A DNA stretch of 64,000 nucleotides, taken from Hydractinia symbiolongicarpus (lineage: Eukaryota > Cnidaria > Hydrozoa > Anthoathecata > Hydractiniidae). Positions 30,079 through 40,134 of the stretch are shown here, piece after piece (the first letter of the stretch is position 1; each line of letters starts with the position of its first letter). The stretch lies in assembly GCF_029227915.1 (NCBI RefSeq), contig NC_079881.1, positions 32,463,501 to 32,527,500 of the forward strand, given 5' to 3'. Position numbers and translations under genes: made by a program. Below the pieces are notes generated by a model. The model was not told the DNA's origin. It worked only from the letters and a program-made list of their open reading frames with translations, and ran no database searches.

Positions 30079-33000
30079 TTATGTGTGTCTATAATGTCCT
30101 CTCGCCAGTGTGGTAATACCATCTTCCAAAATTATGCGTTTATCATCATCGGCATTGAGCGCCAGTTTGTTTGTTTTCACCGTGTGAACATCATGCTTAA
30201 TCGATCGAAAGGTCATTTGGGTTCTGTAAATGTTCTCACCCTCAAACAGGCATCTCTTATAATCATCGAAACCTATGGTCTCCCTTACCACGCATTTCTT
30301 CACCCCCTTACATCTCTTACCCTCCCTACCACATAGCTGTTTGTATGCGTATGTCTTAGCTCTTAGGGCGATGAACTCAGTCATCACCTTACCACCCAAC
30401 TCGTCCTTCATTAGCCCAATGATCTTTTTATTCAAACCTAATGGTAGAGGTCTACCATCTTCCTTATCATACCCAGATGTGTCAAATCTCGCAGACACAT
30501 CGTTCGCGATATCTTTGTAGAAGTCGTCTGTTTTTATGTGGTAAACGAATGAATCCGTATCCATGTAGCAAAGCTTCACATCATCACCATATTTCGGTCT
30601 CATGTAATCATGGTGGAACTCATACATAACCATCTTGGATAGATGGAGGATTGTGGGGCCGAGGTAGATCGGTTTGTTCATCTTGATCTTGATCTTGGAC
30701 ATCTCTATCCCCATCAGTGTTTCCGAGAAACGGATTGCACCCCTGAAGTTTGGCTTCATCACCATTTTCTCATAATTCTTTTGGTGGGTGGCCAAACGTA
30801 TATCCTTCTGTCTTCGTTGATTCTCCATTGTCTTACCAAAGACGGAATTGTTCATCAGCTTGAAGAAATCCTTTTCAAAGTCATTCTTTGACTCCGTGCG
30901 CAGCTGTGTATTGAAGTCGATGTAAGGTTTCAACCATGCGCTCTGATCAAACCTCAGTACCCTATGAACCTTATCCAGAACAAGACCGTGATTCAAAGCT
31001 GGAGCAAGCGCACGGATATGAATCACATAGTTCCTCTTGTCCGAAAGACACGGTGTCAGCTTCTCAACACCATTGATAACCTTCCTCTCAGGCATGAAAG
31101 GAAGATCGTTATGTGCGTCATGAAGATTATGTGGATATCTAACATCAACCTCAAGCATGTACCCCTTTTCACCGTTTTCCACAGCCAACTCTGAAATGAG
31201 TTCGGGTGTAAATTTACCGGAATCATCCCACTCAAACCCCCCGGTGGGCATCTTCTGTATCATAGCCCATCCATACAGATTGTTAGCATCAAGATACTGT
31301 AGATAGGTTGTATCTTCCGAAGTATTATACATATCACCCATATATGGATTATTTGCCTTCGCGTGTCTGTGAACGGCCTGACAGAGACCGCCCCTAATAC
31401 CCATCTCCACAAACAGTAACATATCCATATCTGACAACAAATCCAGCTTAACATCTGTCTTTTTCAGGCATGCCTGCCAAGCTAATCCGGGGGCCGTGTA
31501 AAAATGAGCGGGATCTAGTTTATAGTTTTTCAAACATGTCTCTCTGAATGTCTCAAACACATCACTCAGAAGCAGAACATCCGTCTTGAGATAGATATCA
31601 TGATAAACGCCCATATTTTCAACTTTCATGTCCTTCCACACCTTCTGGGCATGCGCATAATCAGCATCGCTGATACCATTCATGTTCAACTTGCTATAAA
31701 AGTCATCTTTCGAAGGAAGCCTGGTTTCATTAAACCTATCGAATGAATCAACATACTCATATGGGTATACACCCTTCCTTCTCATTATGTTGAATTGCTC
31801 ATCATTGAAGAATTTTCTAAGGTTTTTACACTGATCATCGGATAGATTGTCAGCCAAGGAACCTAATCCTCTTGACATAAATCTAAATGAATCGATGAAT
31901 CTCAGCTTTATCTTTTTGTCTTTGGTCTCACCATTTTTGTTGGTGTATTCACCAACCTTAACATCGGTAGAGAAAGAGATATATTTCTCTTTATTTTCAG
32001 CGATTACACTCATACCACCTTCTCCATACTTCTTCGCAAGCTCTTTGATAAATAGATGCGCATCATATCCGCTCAGATTATGGAAGACAACCGGAATATA
32101 ATTAGGCACCTTGTAACGGAGATTACATCCCATGTGTGCCGATCCACGAAACTTTCCGGTAAAATGACAGTGATCCCTGACCTTGATGTCATCATCACCA
32201 AATTCTCTCATACAGATGTGGCAGTTGGTGGAATTTTCATATCCATCAAGTTCTTCATCGGTTAGATCTTGCATACCAAGTTGTGGAAACATGTTGTATA
32301 ACCTTTTCGCCTCGGAAACCACATGATCCACAAAGCGCGGAACACAGTCATCACCACGGTAAAGCTTCAGAGGGTCCAAAACTTCACCATGAGCATATTT
32401 ACTATAACAACAGAATCCGGTGGGGATATGTTTACCAACTTTCTCGGTGGACGATCCACACTCTATCTCTTCAGGTTTTGTAAAAGCTTCAAAATCGGCA
32501 TACATGATGAATGGGGCTTTGAGCTGGTACTGACCGTGGGTGAAGGTTAAGGTGCTACCCTCCTTAGGGAGTTGAATATTAACGGCATCGTTATTCTTAC
32601 AATACTCAAAGTGCTCATCCCTTTTCCGTTCGCTTGGAAAACCAGAGAGACAATTCAAGCAATAATGCTCTTTATGTTCATGCTTTGAGTTGGCCTTGCT
32701 TAGGACACCACTCAGGTTCTTAACAGCGATATAATGCCTCTTATCCCCTTCACACAGTAAAAACAAAACAACCGTCTCATCCCGGTCAAGATGCTTCGAC
32801 TTTCGACACATATAGACACCCTCTATGTCATCTTTTGTCAAAACATGCACGGCGATATCAGGGTTCCTTCTCTCAAACAAATCTATCTTGTTTAGAGCCA
32901 TTGGGAAAGTTAGACCACCCCAATTGCACTTGTCTTCAAACTTCTTAAGGTTTGAGATTCGTTCAGGATGATTATCAATCTTATCATGATTGAGAGCAGC

Positions 33001-34140
33001 GATAACGGCCCATTTGAAGCATTCTTCATCCTCGTTATGTGGGTTAATCACAGATCGCTTTCCACTGAAATTCTTGGGTAGCGGTAAGTAAGAACTACCT
33101 CTCGTTAATTTTAGCTTATGAAAGTCCACATGCATATGCAAGATTTTATCGATTGTGAACCCACTGGCGGGTAGAGCAGGGTTTTCAATCTGCTCGATTA
33201 TCTTATTACGGATCCGATCAAAAACATTAGAAATGTCATCGTTAGAATGTAATACCTCCATATAGCTATTGAACGCTTTGTCAACATATACACGTGGGGC
33301 ATCGGTCGAGCCGGTGTCCTCCTTTACCCATTTCACCCACAGTGTAGCCTGAGTCTTCAGCGACTTCTTCTGCCTGAGCACTTCCTTCATCAACCTCTTA
33401 ACGATAGGCTTAAGCTGTTTGAGAAAGACCTTGACATTCCTCTTCTTACCATCCGAGTTTATCTTGAAACGTTTGTATGAACGGTCAAACGCCTCCTCAA
33501 TGGGGGTATAGGGGTTTTCCTCTTTCACCTCTTCCACCTCTTTCACCTCTTCCTCTCCACTGCCCTTTTTATACAAACCCATGATCTTATCCTTCATGGT
33601 TTTGAAAGCTTTTGTTGTTTTATCCTTAATAGCCTTAGGTACATGTTTCGTCAACCAGTCTCTCCATTCAATCAACTTGCTTTTCACTATAGGTCTGGTT
33701 TTAGCCATTTCTTCCTGCTCAAAAATATCCATGTCAGAGCCAGATCTAAATGGTCTAGGTCTCGGTCTCGGTGTTGGTATGGGTATAGATCCATCGGATC
33801 CTAGAAAACTCCCCAGAGATTTGATTGATGTAGGTGGTACATGTATGGCGGGTCTAGATGTTGGTAAAGGGCTGTAGAGTCTAGGCGGTCCGGTGTATCT
33901 AGGTGCCGGTATCGGTCTCGACACCGGTCTAGGTGCCGGTCTCGGTCGCGGTCTCGGTCTAGGTCTCGACACCGGTACGGGTCTCGAGGGTCTCGGCATG
34001 AGTACCGGTCTAACCGGTGCTGAAACGGTAGTTGGTCCCAATAATTCGATAATCTCGGCCTTTCTGAGCTTTGCGTAGCCATGTAGGCCGCGTTCCTTAG
34101 CGAGTTTTCTTAATTCAGCAAAGGTATTTCTCGAAGTCAT
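30079..34140 (-). CDS. polB: Family B DNA polymerase with SAP motif, left arm of copy 2
   Basis: Intact, 1353 codons. It has the same domain order as 14791-18852: SAP, Pro/Arg linker, zinc finger, exonuclease with an embedded endonuclease-VII-like zinc module, and polymerase motifs A, B and C. It differs at one residue (His instead of Asn in RLATNQKN). This is the intact polymerase of the complete element. Divergent promoter blocks and a hairpin (34328-34351) lie upstream. Confidence 0.93.
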   Translation of the reverse strand: MTSRNTFAELRKLAKERGLHGYAKLRKAEIIELLGPTTVSAPVRPVLMPRPSRPVPVSRPRPRPRPRPAPRPVSRPIPAPRYTGPPRLYSPLPTSRPAIHVPPTSIKSLGSFLGSDGSIPIPTPRPRPRPFRSGSDMDIFEQEEMAKTRPIVKSKLIEWRDWLTKHVPKAIKDKTTKAFKTMKDKIMGLYKKGSGEEEVKEVEEVKEENPYTPIEEAFDRSYKRFKINSDGKKRNVKVFLKQLKPIVKRLMKEVLRQKKSLKTQATLWVKWVKEDTGSTDAPRVYVDKAFNSYMEVLHSNDDISNVFDRIRNKIIEQIENPALPASGFTIDKILHMHVDFHKLKLTRGSSYLPLPKNFSGKRSVINPHNEDEECFKWAVIAALNHDKIDNHPERISNLKKFEDKCNWGGLTFPMALNKIDLFERRNPDIAVHVLTKDDIEGVYMCRKSKHLDRDETVVLFLLCEGDKRHYIAVKNLSGVLSKANSKHEHKEHYCLNCLSGFPSERKRDEHFEYCKNNDAVNIQLPKEGSTLTFTHGQYQLKAPFIMYADFEAFTKPEEIECGSSTEKVGKHIPTGFCCYSKYAHGEVLDPLKLYRGDDCVPRFVDHVVSEAKRLYNMFPQLGMQDLTDEELDGYENSTNCHICMREFGDDDIKVRDHCHFTGKFRGSAHMGCNLRYKVPNYIPVVFHNLSGYDAHLFIKELAKKYGEGGMSVIAENKEKYISFSTDVKVGEYTNKNGETKDKKIKLRFIDSFRFMSRGLGSLADNLSDDQCKNLRKFFNDEQFNIMRRKGVYPYEYVDSFDRFNETRLPSKDDFYSKLNMNGISDADYAHAQKVWKDMKVENMGVYHDIYLKTDVLLLSDVFETFRETCLKNYKLDPAHFYTAPGLAWQACLKKTDVKLDLLSDMDMLLFVEMGIRGGLCQAVHRHAKANNPYMGDMYNTSEDTTYLQYLDANNLYGWAMIQKMPTGGFEWDDSGKFTPELISELAVENGEKGYMLEVDVRYPHNLHDAHNDLPFMPERKVINGVEKLTPCLSDKRNYVIHIRALAPALNHGLVLDKVHRVLRFDQSAWLKPYIDFNTQLRTESKNDFEKDFFKLMNNSVFGKTMENQRRQKDIRLATHQKNYEKMVMKPNFRGAIRFSETLMGIEMSKIKIKMNKPIYLGPTILHLSKMVMYEFHHDYMRPKYGDDVKLCYMDTDSFVYHIKTDDFYKDIANDVSARFDTSGYDKEDGRPLPLGLNKKIIGLMKDELGGKVMTEFIALRAKTYAYKQLCGREGKRCKGVKKCVVRETIGFDDYKRCLFEGENIYRTQMTFRSIKHDVHTVKTNKLALNADDDKRIILEDGITTLARGHYRHT

Positions 34141-34454
34141 GCTTGCGTATGATATACGAATACAGAATCTTTAACCCTTTTTTTAAAAAAAATCGTAAAC
34201 CGTGTCGGAGGGTCATGAGTGTCCTAGTTTGTGGTTGCCACACCGTGCTAAAATTGTAGTAAAACACGCTAAAACACACAGAGTGCCGATCCACCGTGGG
34301 TGAGTATCCATCGACACCACGGGATTTTTTGTTACCCGCCCGAGTAACAAAGGCCAGGAATTCGCGGAGATATCCATGGCGTGCTAATCGCCAACCTCAA
34401 ATACGATCTATAAAATCGGGTTAAAGATTCTGTATTCGTATATCATATCCAACC

Positions 34455-35171
34455 ATGTCTTCACCGATCGTACGCGCCCTCACCTACAGCAGAGAATATA
34501 TTGATGACTTTAGTCTTTTCACGCTCCCTGATTTAAGAGCCAGAGCGAGGTACCTTGGCCTACATGGATACTCGCGGCTCAGAAGGGCTGAGCTTATCAG
34601 ATTATTATTATCGATTGATCTATCGCATTATTCCCGCCGGATAGCAATCGAGAGTGTTCCGACACCTAGACCGACACCACCCACCTACAGTAGAGAATAT
34701 ATTGATGACTTTAGTCTTTTCACGGTCCGTGATTTACGAAACCGAGCGGGTTTCCTCGGCGCATCTAGATACTCGCATCTAAGAAGGGACGAGCTTATCC
34801 AATTATTATTATCAATAGATCATACTCATTATAATGAGCCCGGACCCACCAGACCACCTCCATTTCAACAACCGGCACCTGGATCGGTACCAGCACAGCT
34901 TGACATTGATGAAGATGAGGACGATGATGAGAAGAGGACGACGAGGACAAGAGCGCTGATTGATCGTGATTTTTTTAGTGATGACGATGATGACCTAGAT
35001 GAATATGATAGATGTATCATTTGTCTTTCTAAAAGAAAGAGCGCAACCTTTGTTCATGATAGAACGGGACATTGCTGCTGCTGTTTATCGTGCGCATATA
35101 AATTGGAAAAGGGGGAAGATAATTGTCCCGTGTGTCGAGCGCCAATAGATTTTGTCATTAGACAATATTGA
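34455..35171 (+). CDS. Double-SAP, MDM2-like RING protein, left arm of copy 2
   Basis: Identical in protein sequence to 19167-19883: two SAP-like repeats, acidic linker, and a C-terminal RING ending IDFVIRQY. Upstream blocks (TATAAAA, TTAAAGATTCTG) and downstream hairpins are the same. Confidence 0.85.
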   Translation: MSSPIVRALTYSREYIDDFSLFTLPDLRARARYLGLHGYSRLRRAELIRLLLSIDLSHYSRRIAIESVPTPRPTPPTYSREYIDDFSLFTVRDLRNRAGFLGASRYSHLRRDELIQLLLSIDHTHYNEPGPTRPPPFQQPAPGSVPAQLDIDEDEDDDEKRTTRTRALIDRDFFSDDDDDLDEYDRCIICLSKRKSATFVHDRTGHCCCCLSCAYKLEKGEDNCPVCRAPIDFVIRQY

Positions 35172-35329
35172 ACATGAATTCCCGATATTTGTTACCCGCC
35201 CGAGTAACAAAAATCCTGAGGTGTCGATCGTCCTCCAAGACTGAGCCATAGCGGCCATATCTGCTGACCACCCTGCGCGATCCCCAGCATCATCTTTACC
35301 AGAAACAGGTAAAGATATCGCCCCCTTTT

Positions 35330-36307
35330 TCACCAACCTTGCACATAATCAGGAGGTAATTCTGTATCTTCAGGTATTAACATCAATTCCTCTTTTACAA
35401 AAGCCCGTCCGGGTCCGTCTTGAACATAGTACATTACACGGTTACCAGGTTGCGCTATTACCTCACGCAATCTATATGTGTTTTTCGACCATATTCTATC
35501 GGTTGCCCGTCTCCGCCCATCATCATGCTCTTCACCAGGTTGTAGTAGATATCTATACAGGCCATCTTTTGGTAATTCTACTTCAGGTGGATAATTCTCT
35601 TGATTAACCAGAGGCACCTCTTTCATTATAATAGCATCTTTTGGTTTCATACCAATCATCTGCGTCTTTGTATCGTTTAGCCTATCAATCAGTTTATACA
35701 GATGCTTAACCCATGTAGATGATACCTTTTCAGAATCATTCAGTTCTTGAGCATCTTGTATTTTGAATAAATTTTCCGCAAGTATCTTGTTCAACGCCTC
35801 AACAAAAGCTGTGTGCGTATGCTTATATTTTGTAGTCGCCCTTTTAATTTCAACCTTATGCTTCTCCAACAGCTTTGTCACATCTGCTTTGAATTCTGAA
35901 CCGTTATCACATTGGAAAGTTTTTGGATAAGTTAATGGTCCGGCCTTGTAGATGTCTTCAATCATAGCGGCAACCTCTTTGGCTTTCTTAGTCCTCAAAG
36001 GTCGGGCTACCTTGTATCTGGAAGCAGCATCGATTCCCGACAAAATGTACTTATATTTATTACCATACAGTATGTCACCGGGCATGTACAATAAATCGAA
36101 TTGATGTAAATCATTAGGGGTGGTAACTTCATAATGTGGTCTTTCAACATGTTTTGGGGCGGGTAAATGTACTTGCCAAAATGCTTGTTTTGATAGCCAC
36201 TTCTTAATCTCCTTTGGTTTGAAGCCGAATCCTCTTAAATTCTGAACAGCCTTTTGTCCTTTCCATAAATTTTGAGGTTGATAGTAAGTCTCTTGAAGTT
36301 TTGACAT
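35330..36307 (-). CDS. Integrase, left arm of copy 2
   Basis: Intact and identical in protein sequence to 20042-21019, with a complete DD35E triad. It converges on the SAP-RING gene across two hairpins and diverges from the small SAP gene. Confidence 0.92.
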   Translation of the reverse strand: MSKLQETYYQPQNLWKGQKAVQNLRGFGFKPKEIKKWLSKQAFWQVHLPAPKHVERPHYEVTTPNDLHQFDLLYMPGDILYGNKYKYILSGIDAASRYKVARPLRTKKAKEVAAMIEDIYKAGPLTYPKTFQCDNGSEFKADVTKLLEKHKVEIKRATTKYKHTHTAFVEALNKILAENLFKIQDAQELNDSEKVSSTWVKHLYKLIDRLNDTKTQMIGMKPKDAIIMKEVPLVNQENYPPEVELPKDGLYRYLLQPGEEHDDGRRRATDRIWSKNTYRLREVIAQPGNRVMYYVQDGPGRAFVKEELMLIPEDTELPPDYVQGW

Positions 36308-36402
36308 GTTTTATTTATGCACACCTTTATTTATCTCCTTTTTGTTATGATGTGGTACGATAAAAGTGCTTAAAGTTTTCATATGTATATGTATATGCGT
36401 AT

Positions 36403-36672
36403 ATGTCGGACATGAATACCACGCCGGACTACAAATTGATGAAACTGCGAGAGTTGCGAGAGATTGCCAAAGCTCGTGGGGTGAAGTATATTTGCGCGAT
36501 GAAAAAGGCCAGGCTGATTGAGGTGATTGAGAAGAATGATCTGGATCCGACATACATCATAGATCTGGATACCAAGCTGGAATGGTATGGATACTGTACC
36601 GGTTGGAGGGAGAAAAACAGGGAGGCGTACCTGAAATGTCAAAAACGTTATAACGACAAGAGATCTAAGTGA
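36403..36672 (+). CDS. Small SAP-like protein, left arm of copy 2
   Basis: Identical in protein sequence to 21115-21384. It is the reference for judging how far the right-arm gene of this copy has diverged. Confidence 0.75.
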   Translation: MSDMNTTPDYKLMKLRELREIAKARGVKYICAMKKARLIEVIEKNDLDPTYIIDLDTKLEWYGYCTGWREKNREAYLKCQKRYNDKRSK

Positions 36673-36813
36673 TTGTGCGCATTTTTGTTACTCGTACGGG
36701 TAACAAATATCGGTGGGTGGAGATATCCATGGCGTGCGGATCGCTAACCTCAAATACGATCTATAAAAATTGGAATAAAAATTCCTATATCGTATATAAT
36801 ATCATATCCAACC

Positions 36814-37551
36814 ATGACGTCGAGATTTACAGATGACGAAAACCGACAGTTCCTCGAAAGATTCGGCTCCTGGGCGGACGAATATTTCGGCCGCACAATA
36901 GACCCATGCCTGAATTCCGCATCCAGCAGATCTTGTTGCGAAGAATTACTGAACATGGTCGAAATATTGGAACTACAATATGATGACTTTGAGGGGATCG
37001 GTCCGGACTCTGATCATAAATCCTATGATGATATTATAGAACACGTAAAAGCTCGAAGTGTCTTACGCACCGGAGGAGTCGGACTCGGATACTATGGAAC
37101 TCCCATAATAGAAGCGCGCGTCTATGCAGTCGCCACGGGTCCGTATGAAATATGGACATATATGGACATAGATGATGTCGAGGAGTACGACGATGAGGAG
37201 GAAGAGGAGGAAGAGGAAGAGGAGTACAACGATGAGGAGGAAGAGGAAGAGGAGTACAACGATGAGGAGGAAGAGGAGGAAGAAGAGGAAGAGGAGTACG
37301 ACGATGAGAAGAGGACGACGAGGACAAGAGCGCTGATTGATCGTGATTTCTTTAGTGATGACGATGATGACCTAGATGAATATGATAGATGTATCATTTG
37401 TCTTTCTAAAAGAAAGAGCGCAACCTTTGTTCATGATAGAACGGGACATTGCTGCTGCTGTCTATCATGTGCATATAAATTGGAGAATAATAGGAGGGAT
37501 AAATGTCCCGTGTGTCGAGCGCCAATAGATTTTGTCATTAGACAATATTGA
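36814..37551 (+). CDS. Central RING protein, copy 2
   Basis: Identical in protein sequence to 21526-22263: an unrecognised N-terminal domain, acidic Glu/Asp repeats and the shared MDM2-like RING tail. It is the only single-copy gene of the element and marks the hinge of the palindrome. Confidence 0.8.
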   Translation: MTSRFTDDENRQFLERFGSWADEYFGRTIDPCLNSASSRSCCEELLNMVEILELQYDDFEGIGPDSDHKSYDDIIEHVKARSVLRTGGVGLGYYGTPIIEARVYAVATGPYEIWTYMDIDDVEEYDDEEEEEEEEEEYNDEEEEEEEYNDEEEEEEEEEEEYDDEKRTTRTRALIDRDFFSDDDDDLDEYDRCIICLSKRKSATFVHDRTGHCCCCLSCAYKLENNRRDKCPVCRAPIDFVIRQY

Positions 37552-37602
37552 ACGCGAATTCCCGGCCTTTGTTACCCGCCCGAGTAACAAAAATGCGCAC
37601 AA

Positions 37603-37872
37603 TCACTTAGATCTTTTGTCGTTATAACGTTTTTGAGCTTTTAGATATGCCTCCCTGTTTTTCGTCCTCCACCTTGAATAGTATCCGTACCGTTGCCGTT
37701 TGGTATCCGGATCGATGGTGTAGGATGGGTCGAGATCATTCTTCTCAATCACCTCAACCAGTTTAGCCTTTCTCATACCCACGATATACTTAATTCCGCG
37801 GGATTTAGCAACCTCTTGCAACTCTCGCAGTTTCATCAATTTGTAGTCTGGTGTGGTATTCATGTCCGACAT
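37603..37872 (-). CDS. Small SAP-like protein, diverged right-arm variant
   Basis: It has the same 89-residue length and ends as the other three copies, but about 18 substitutions in the middle (for example ELQEVAKSRGIKYI for ELREIAKARGVKYI, YGYYSRW for YGYCTGW). The frame stays open, and most changes keep charge or hydrophobicity. This pattern suggests a functional paralogue or allele rather than decay. Neighbouring integrase and RING copies differ from the left arm by only one to three residues, so divergence is confined to this gene. Confidence 0.75.
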   Translation of the reverse strand: MSDMNTTPDYKLMKLRELQEVAKSRGIKYIVGMRKAKLVEVIEKNDLDPSYTIDPDTKRQRYGYYSRWRTKNREAYLKAQKRYNDKRSK

Positions 37873-37967
37873 ATACGCATATACATATACATATAAAAAC
37901 TTTAAGCACTTTTATCGTACCACATCATAACAAAAAGGAGATAAATAAAGGTGTGCATAAATAAAAC

Positions 37968-38945
37968 ATGTCAAAACTTCAAGAGACTTACTATCAACCT
38001 CAAAATTTATGGAAAGGACAAAAGGCTGTTCAGAATTTAAGAGGATTCGACTTCAAACCAAAGGAGATTAAGAAGTGGCTATCAAAACAAGCATTTTGGC
38101 AAGTACATTTACCCGCCCCAAAACATGTTGAAAGACCACATTATGAAGTTACCACCCCTAATGATTTACATCAATTCGATTTATTGTACATGCCCGGTGA
38201 CATACTGTATGGTAATAAATATAAGTACATTTTGTCGGGAATCGATGCTGCTTCCAGATACAAGGTAGCCCGACCTTTGAGGACTAAGAAAGCCAAAGAG
38301 GTTGCCGCTATGATTGAAGACATCTACAAGGCCGGACCATTAACTTATCCAAAAACTTTCCAATGTGATAACGGTTCAGAATTCAAAGCAGATGTGACAA
38401 AGCTGTTGGAGAAGCATAAGGTTGAAATTAAAAGGGCGACTACAAAATATAAGCATACGCACACAGCTTTTGTTGAGGCGTTGAACAAGATACTTGCGGA
38501 AAATTTATTCAAAATACAAGATGCTCAAGAACTGAATGATTCTGAAAAGGTATCATCTACATGGGTTAAGCATCTGTATAAACTGATTGATAGGCTAAAC
38601 GATACAAAGACGCAGATGATTGGTATGAAACCAAAAGATGCTATTATAATGAAAGAGGTGCCTCTGGTTAATCAAGAGAATTATCCACCTGAAGTAGAAT
38701 TACCAAAAGATGACCTGTATAGATATCTACTACAACCTGGTGAAGAGCATGATGATGGGCGGAGACGGGCAACCGATAGAATATGGTCGAAAAACACATA
38801 TAGATTGCGTGAGGTAATAGCGCAACCTGGTAACCGTGTAATGTACTATGTTCAAGACGGACCCGGACGGGCTTTTGTAAAAGAGGAATTGATGTTAATA
38901 CCTGAAGATACAGAATTACCTCCTGATTATGTGCAAGGTTGGTGA
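37968..38945 (+). CDS. Integrase, right arm of copy 2
   Basis: Intact, with the DD35E triad kept. It differs from the left-arm protein by two Gly to Asp changes (in LRGFGFKPKE near residue 28, and in PKDGLYRYLL). The changes lie outside the catalytic core motifs, so activity may be retained. Confidence 0.9.
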   Translation: MSKLQETYYQPQNLWKGQKAVQNLRGFDFKPKEIKKWLSKQAFWQVHLPAPKHVERPHYEVTTPNDLHQFDLLYMPGDILYGNKYKYILSGIDAASRYKVARPLRTKKAKEVAAMIEDIYKAGPLTYPKTFQCDNGSEFKADVTKLLEKHKVEIKRATTKYKHTHTAFVEALNKILAENLFKIQDAQELNDSEKVSSTWVKHLYKLIDRLNDTKTQMIGMKPKDAIIMKEVPLVNQENYPPEVELPKDDLYRYLLQPGEEHDDGRRRATDRIWSKNTYRLREVIAQPGNRVMYYVQDGPGRAFVKEELMLIPEDTELPPDYVQGW

Positions 38946-39103
38946 AAAAGGGGGCGATATCTTTACCTGTTTCTGGTAAAGATGATGCTGGGGATCGCGC
39001 AGGGTGGTCGGCAGATATGGCCGCTATGGCTCAGTCTTGGGGGACGATCGACACCTCAGGATTTTTGTTACTCGGGCGGGTAACAAATATCGGGAATTCA
39101 TGT

Positions 39104-39820
39104 TCAATATTGTCTAATGACAAAATCTATTGGCGCTCGACACACGGGACAATTATCTTCCCCCTTTTCCAATTTATATGCGCACGATAAACAGCAGCAG
39201 CAATGTCCCGTTCTATCATGAACAAAGGTTGCGCTCTTTCTTTTAGAAAGACAAATGATACATCTATCATATTCATCTAGGTCATCATCGTCATCACTAA
39301 AAAAATCACGATCAATCAGCGCTCTTGTCCTCGTCGTCCTCTTCTCATCATTGTCCTCATCTTCATCAATGTCAAGTTGTGCTGGTACCGATCCAGGTGC
39401 CGGTTGTTGAAATGGAGGTGGTCTGGTGGGTCCGGGCTCATTATAATGAGTATGATCTATTGATAATAATAATTGGATAAGCTCGTCCCTTCTTAGATGC
39501 GAGTATCTAGATGCGCCGAGGAAACCCGCTCGGTTTCGTAAATCACGGACCGTGAAAAGACTAAAGTCATCAATATATTCTCTACTGTAGGTGGGTGGTG
39601 TCGGTCTAGGTGTCGGAACACTCTCGATTGCTATCCGGCGGGAATAATGCGATAGATCAATCGATAATAATAATCTGATAAGCTCAGCCCTTCTGAGCCG
39701 CGAGTATCCATGTAGGCCAAGGTACCTCGCTCTGGCTCTTAAATCAGGGAGCGTGAAAAGACTAAAGTCATCAATATATTCTCTGCTGTAGGTGAGGGCG
39801 CGTACGATCGGTGAAGACAT
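39104..39820 (-). CDS. Double-SAP, MDM2-like RING protein, right arm of copy 2
   Basis: Intact. It differs from the other copies by one residue in the acidic linker (Asn for Asp in DEDEDDDEK). All RING cysteines and the T-G-H turn are kept. Confidence 0.85.
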   Translation of the reverse strand: MSSPIVRALTYSREYIDDFSLFTLPDLRARARYLGLHGYSRLRRAELIRLLLSIDLSHYSRRIAIESVPTPRPTPPTYSREYIDDFSLFTVRDLRNRAGFLGASRYSHLRRDELIQLLLSIDHTHYNEPGPTRPPPFQQPAPGSVPAQLDIDEDEDNDEKRTTRTRALIDRDFFSDDDDDLDEYDRCIICLSKRKSATFVHDRTGHCCCCLSCAYKLEKGEDNCPVCRAPIDFVIRQY

Positions 39821-40134
39821 GGTTGGATATGATATACGAATACAGAATCTTTAACCCGATTTTATAGATCGTATTTGAGGTTGGCGATTAGCACGCCATG
39901 GATATCTCCGCGAATTCCTGGCCTTTGTTACTCGGGCGGGTAACAAAAAATCCCGTGGTGTCGATGGATACTCACCCACGGTGGATCGGCACTCTGTGTG
40001 TTTTAGCGTGTTTTACTACAATTTTAGCACGGTGTGGCAACCACAAACTAGGACACTCATGACCCTCCGACACGGTTTACGATTTTTTTTAAAAAAAGGG
40101 TTAAAGATTCTGTATTCGTATATCATACGCAAGC

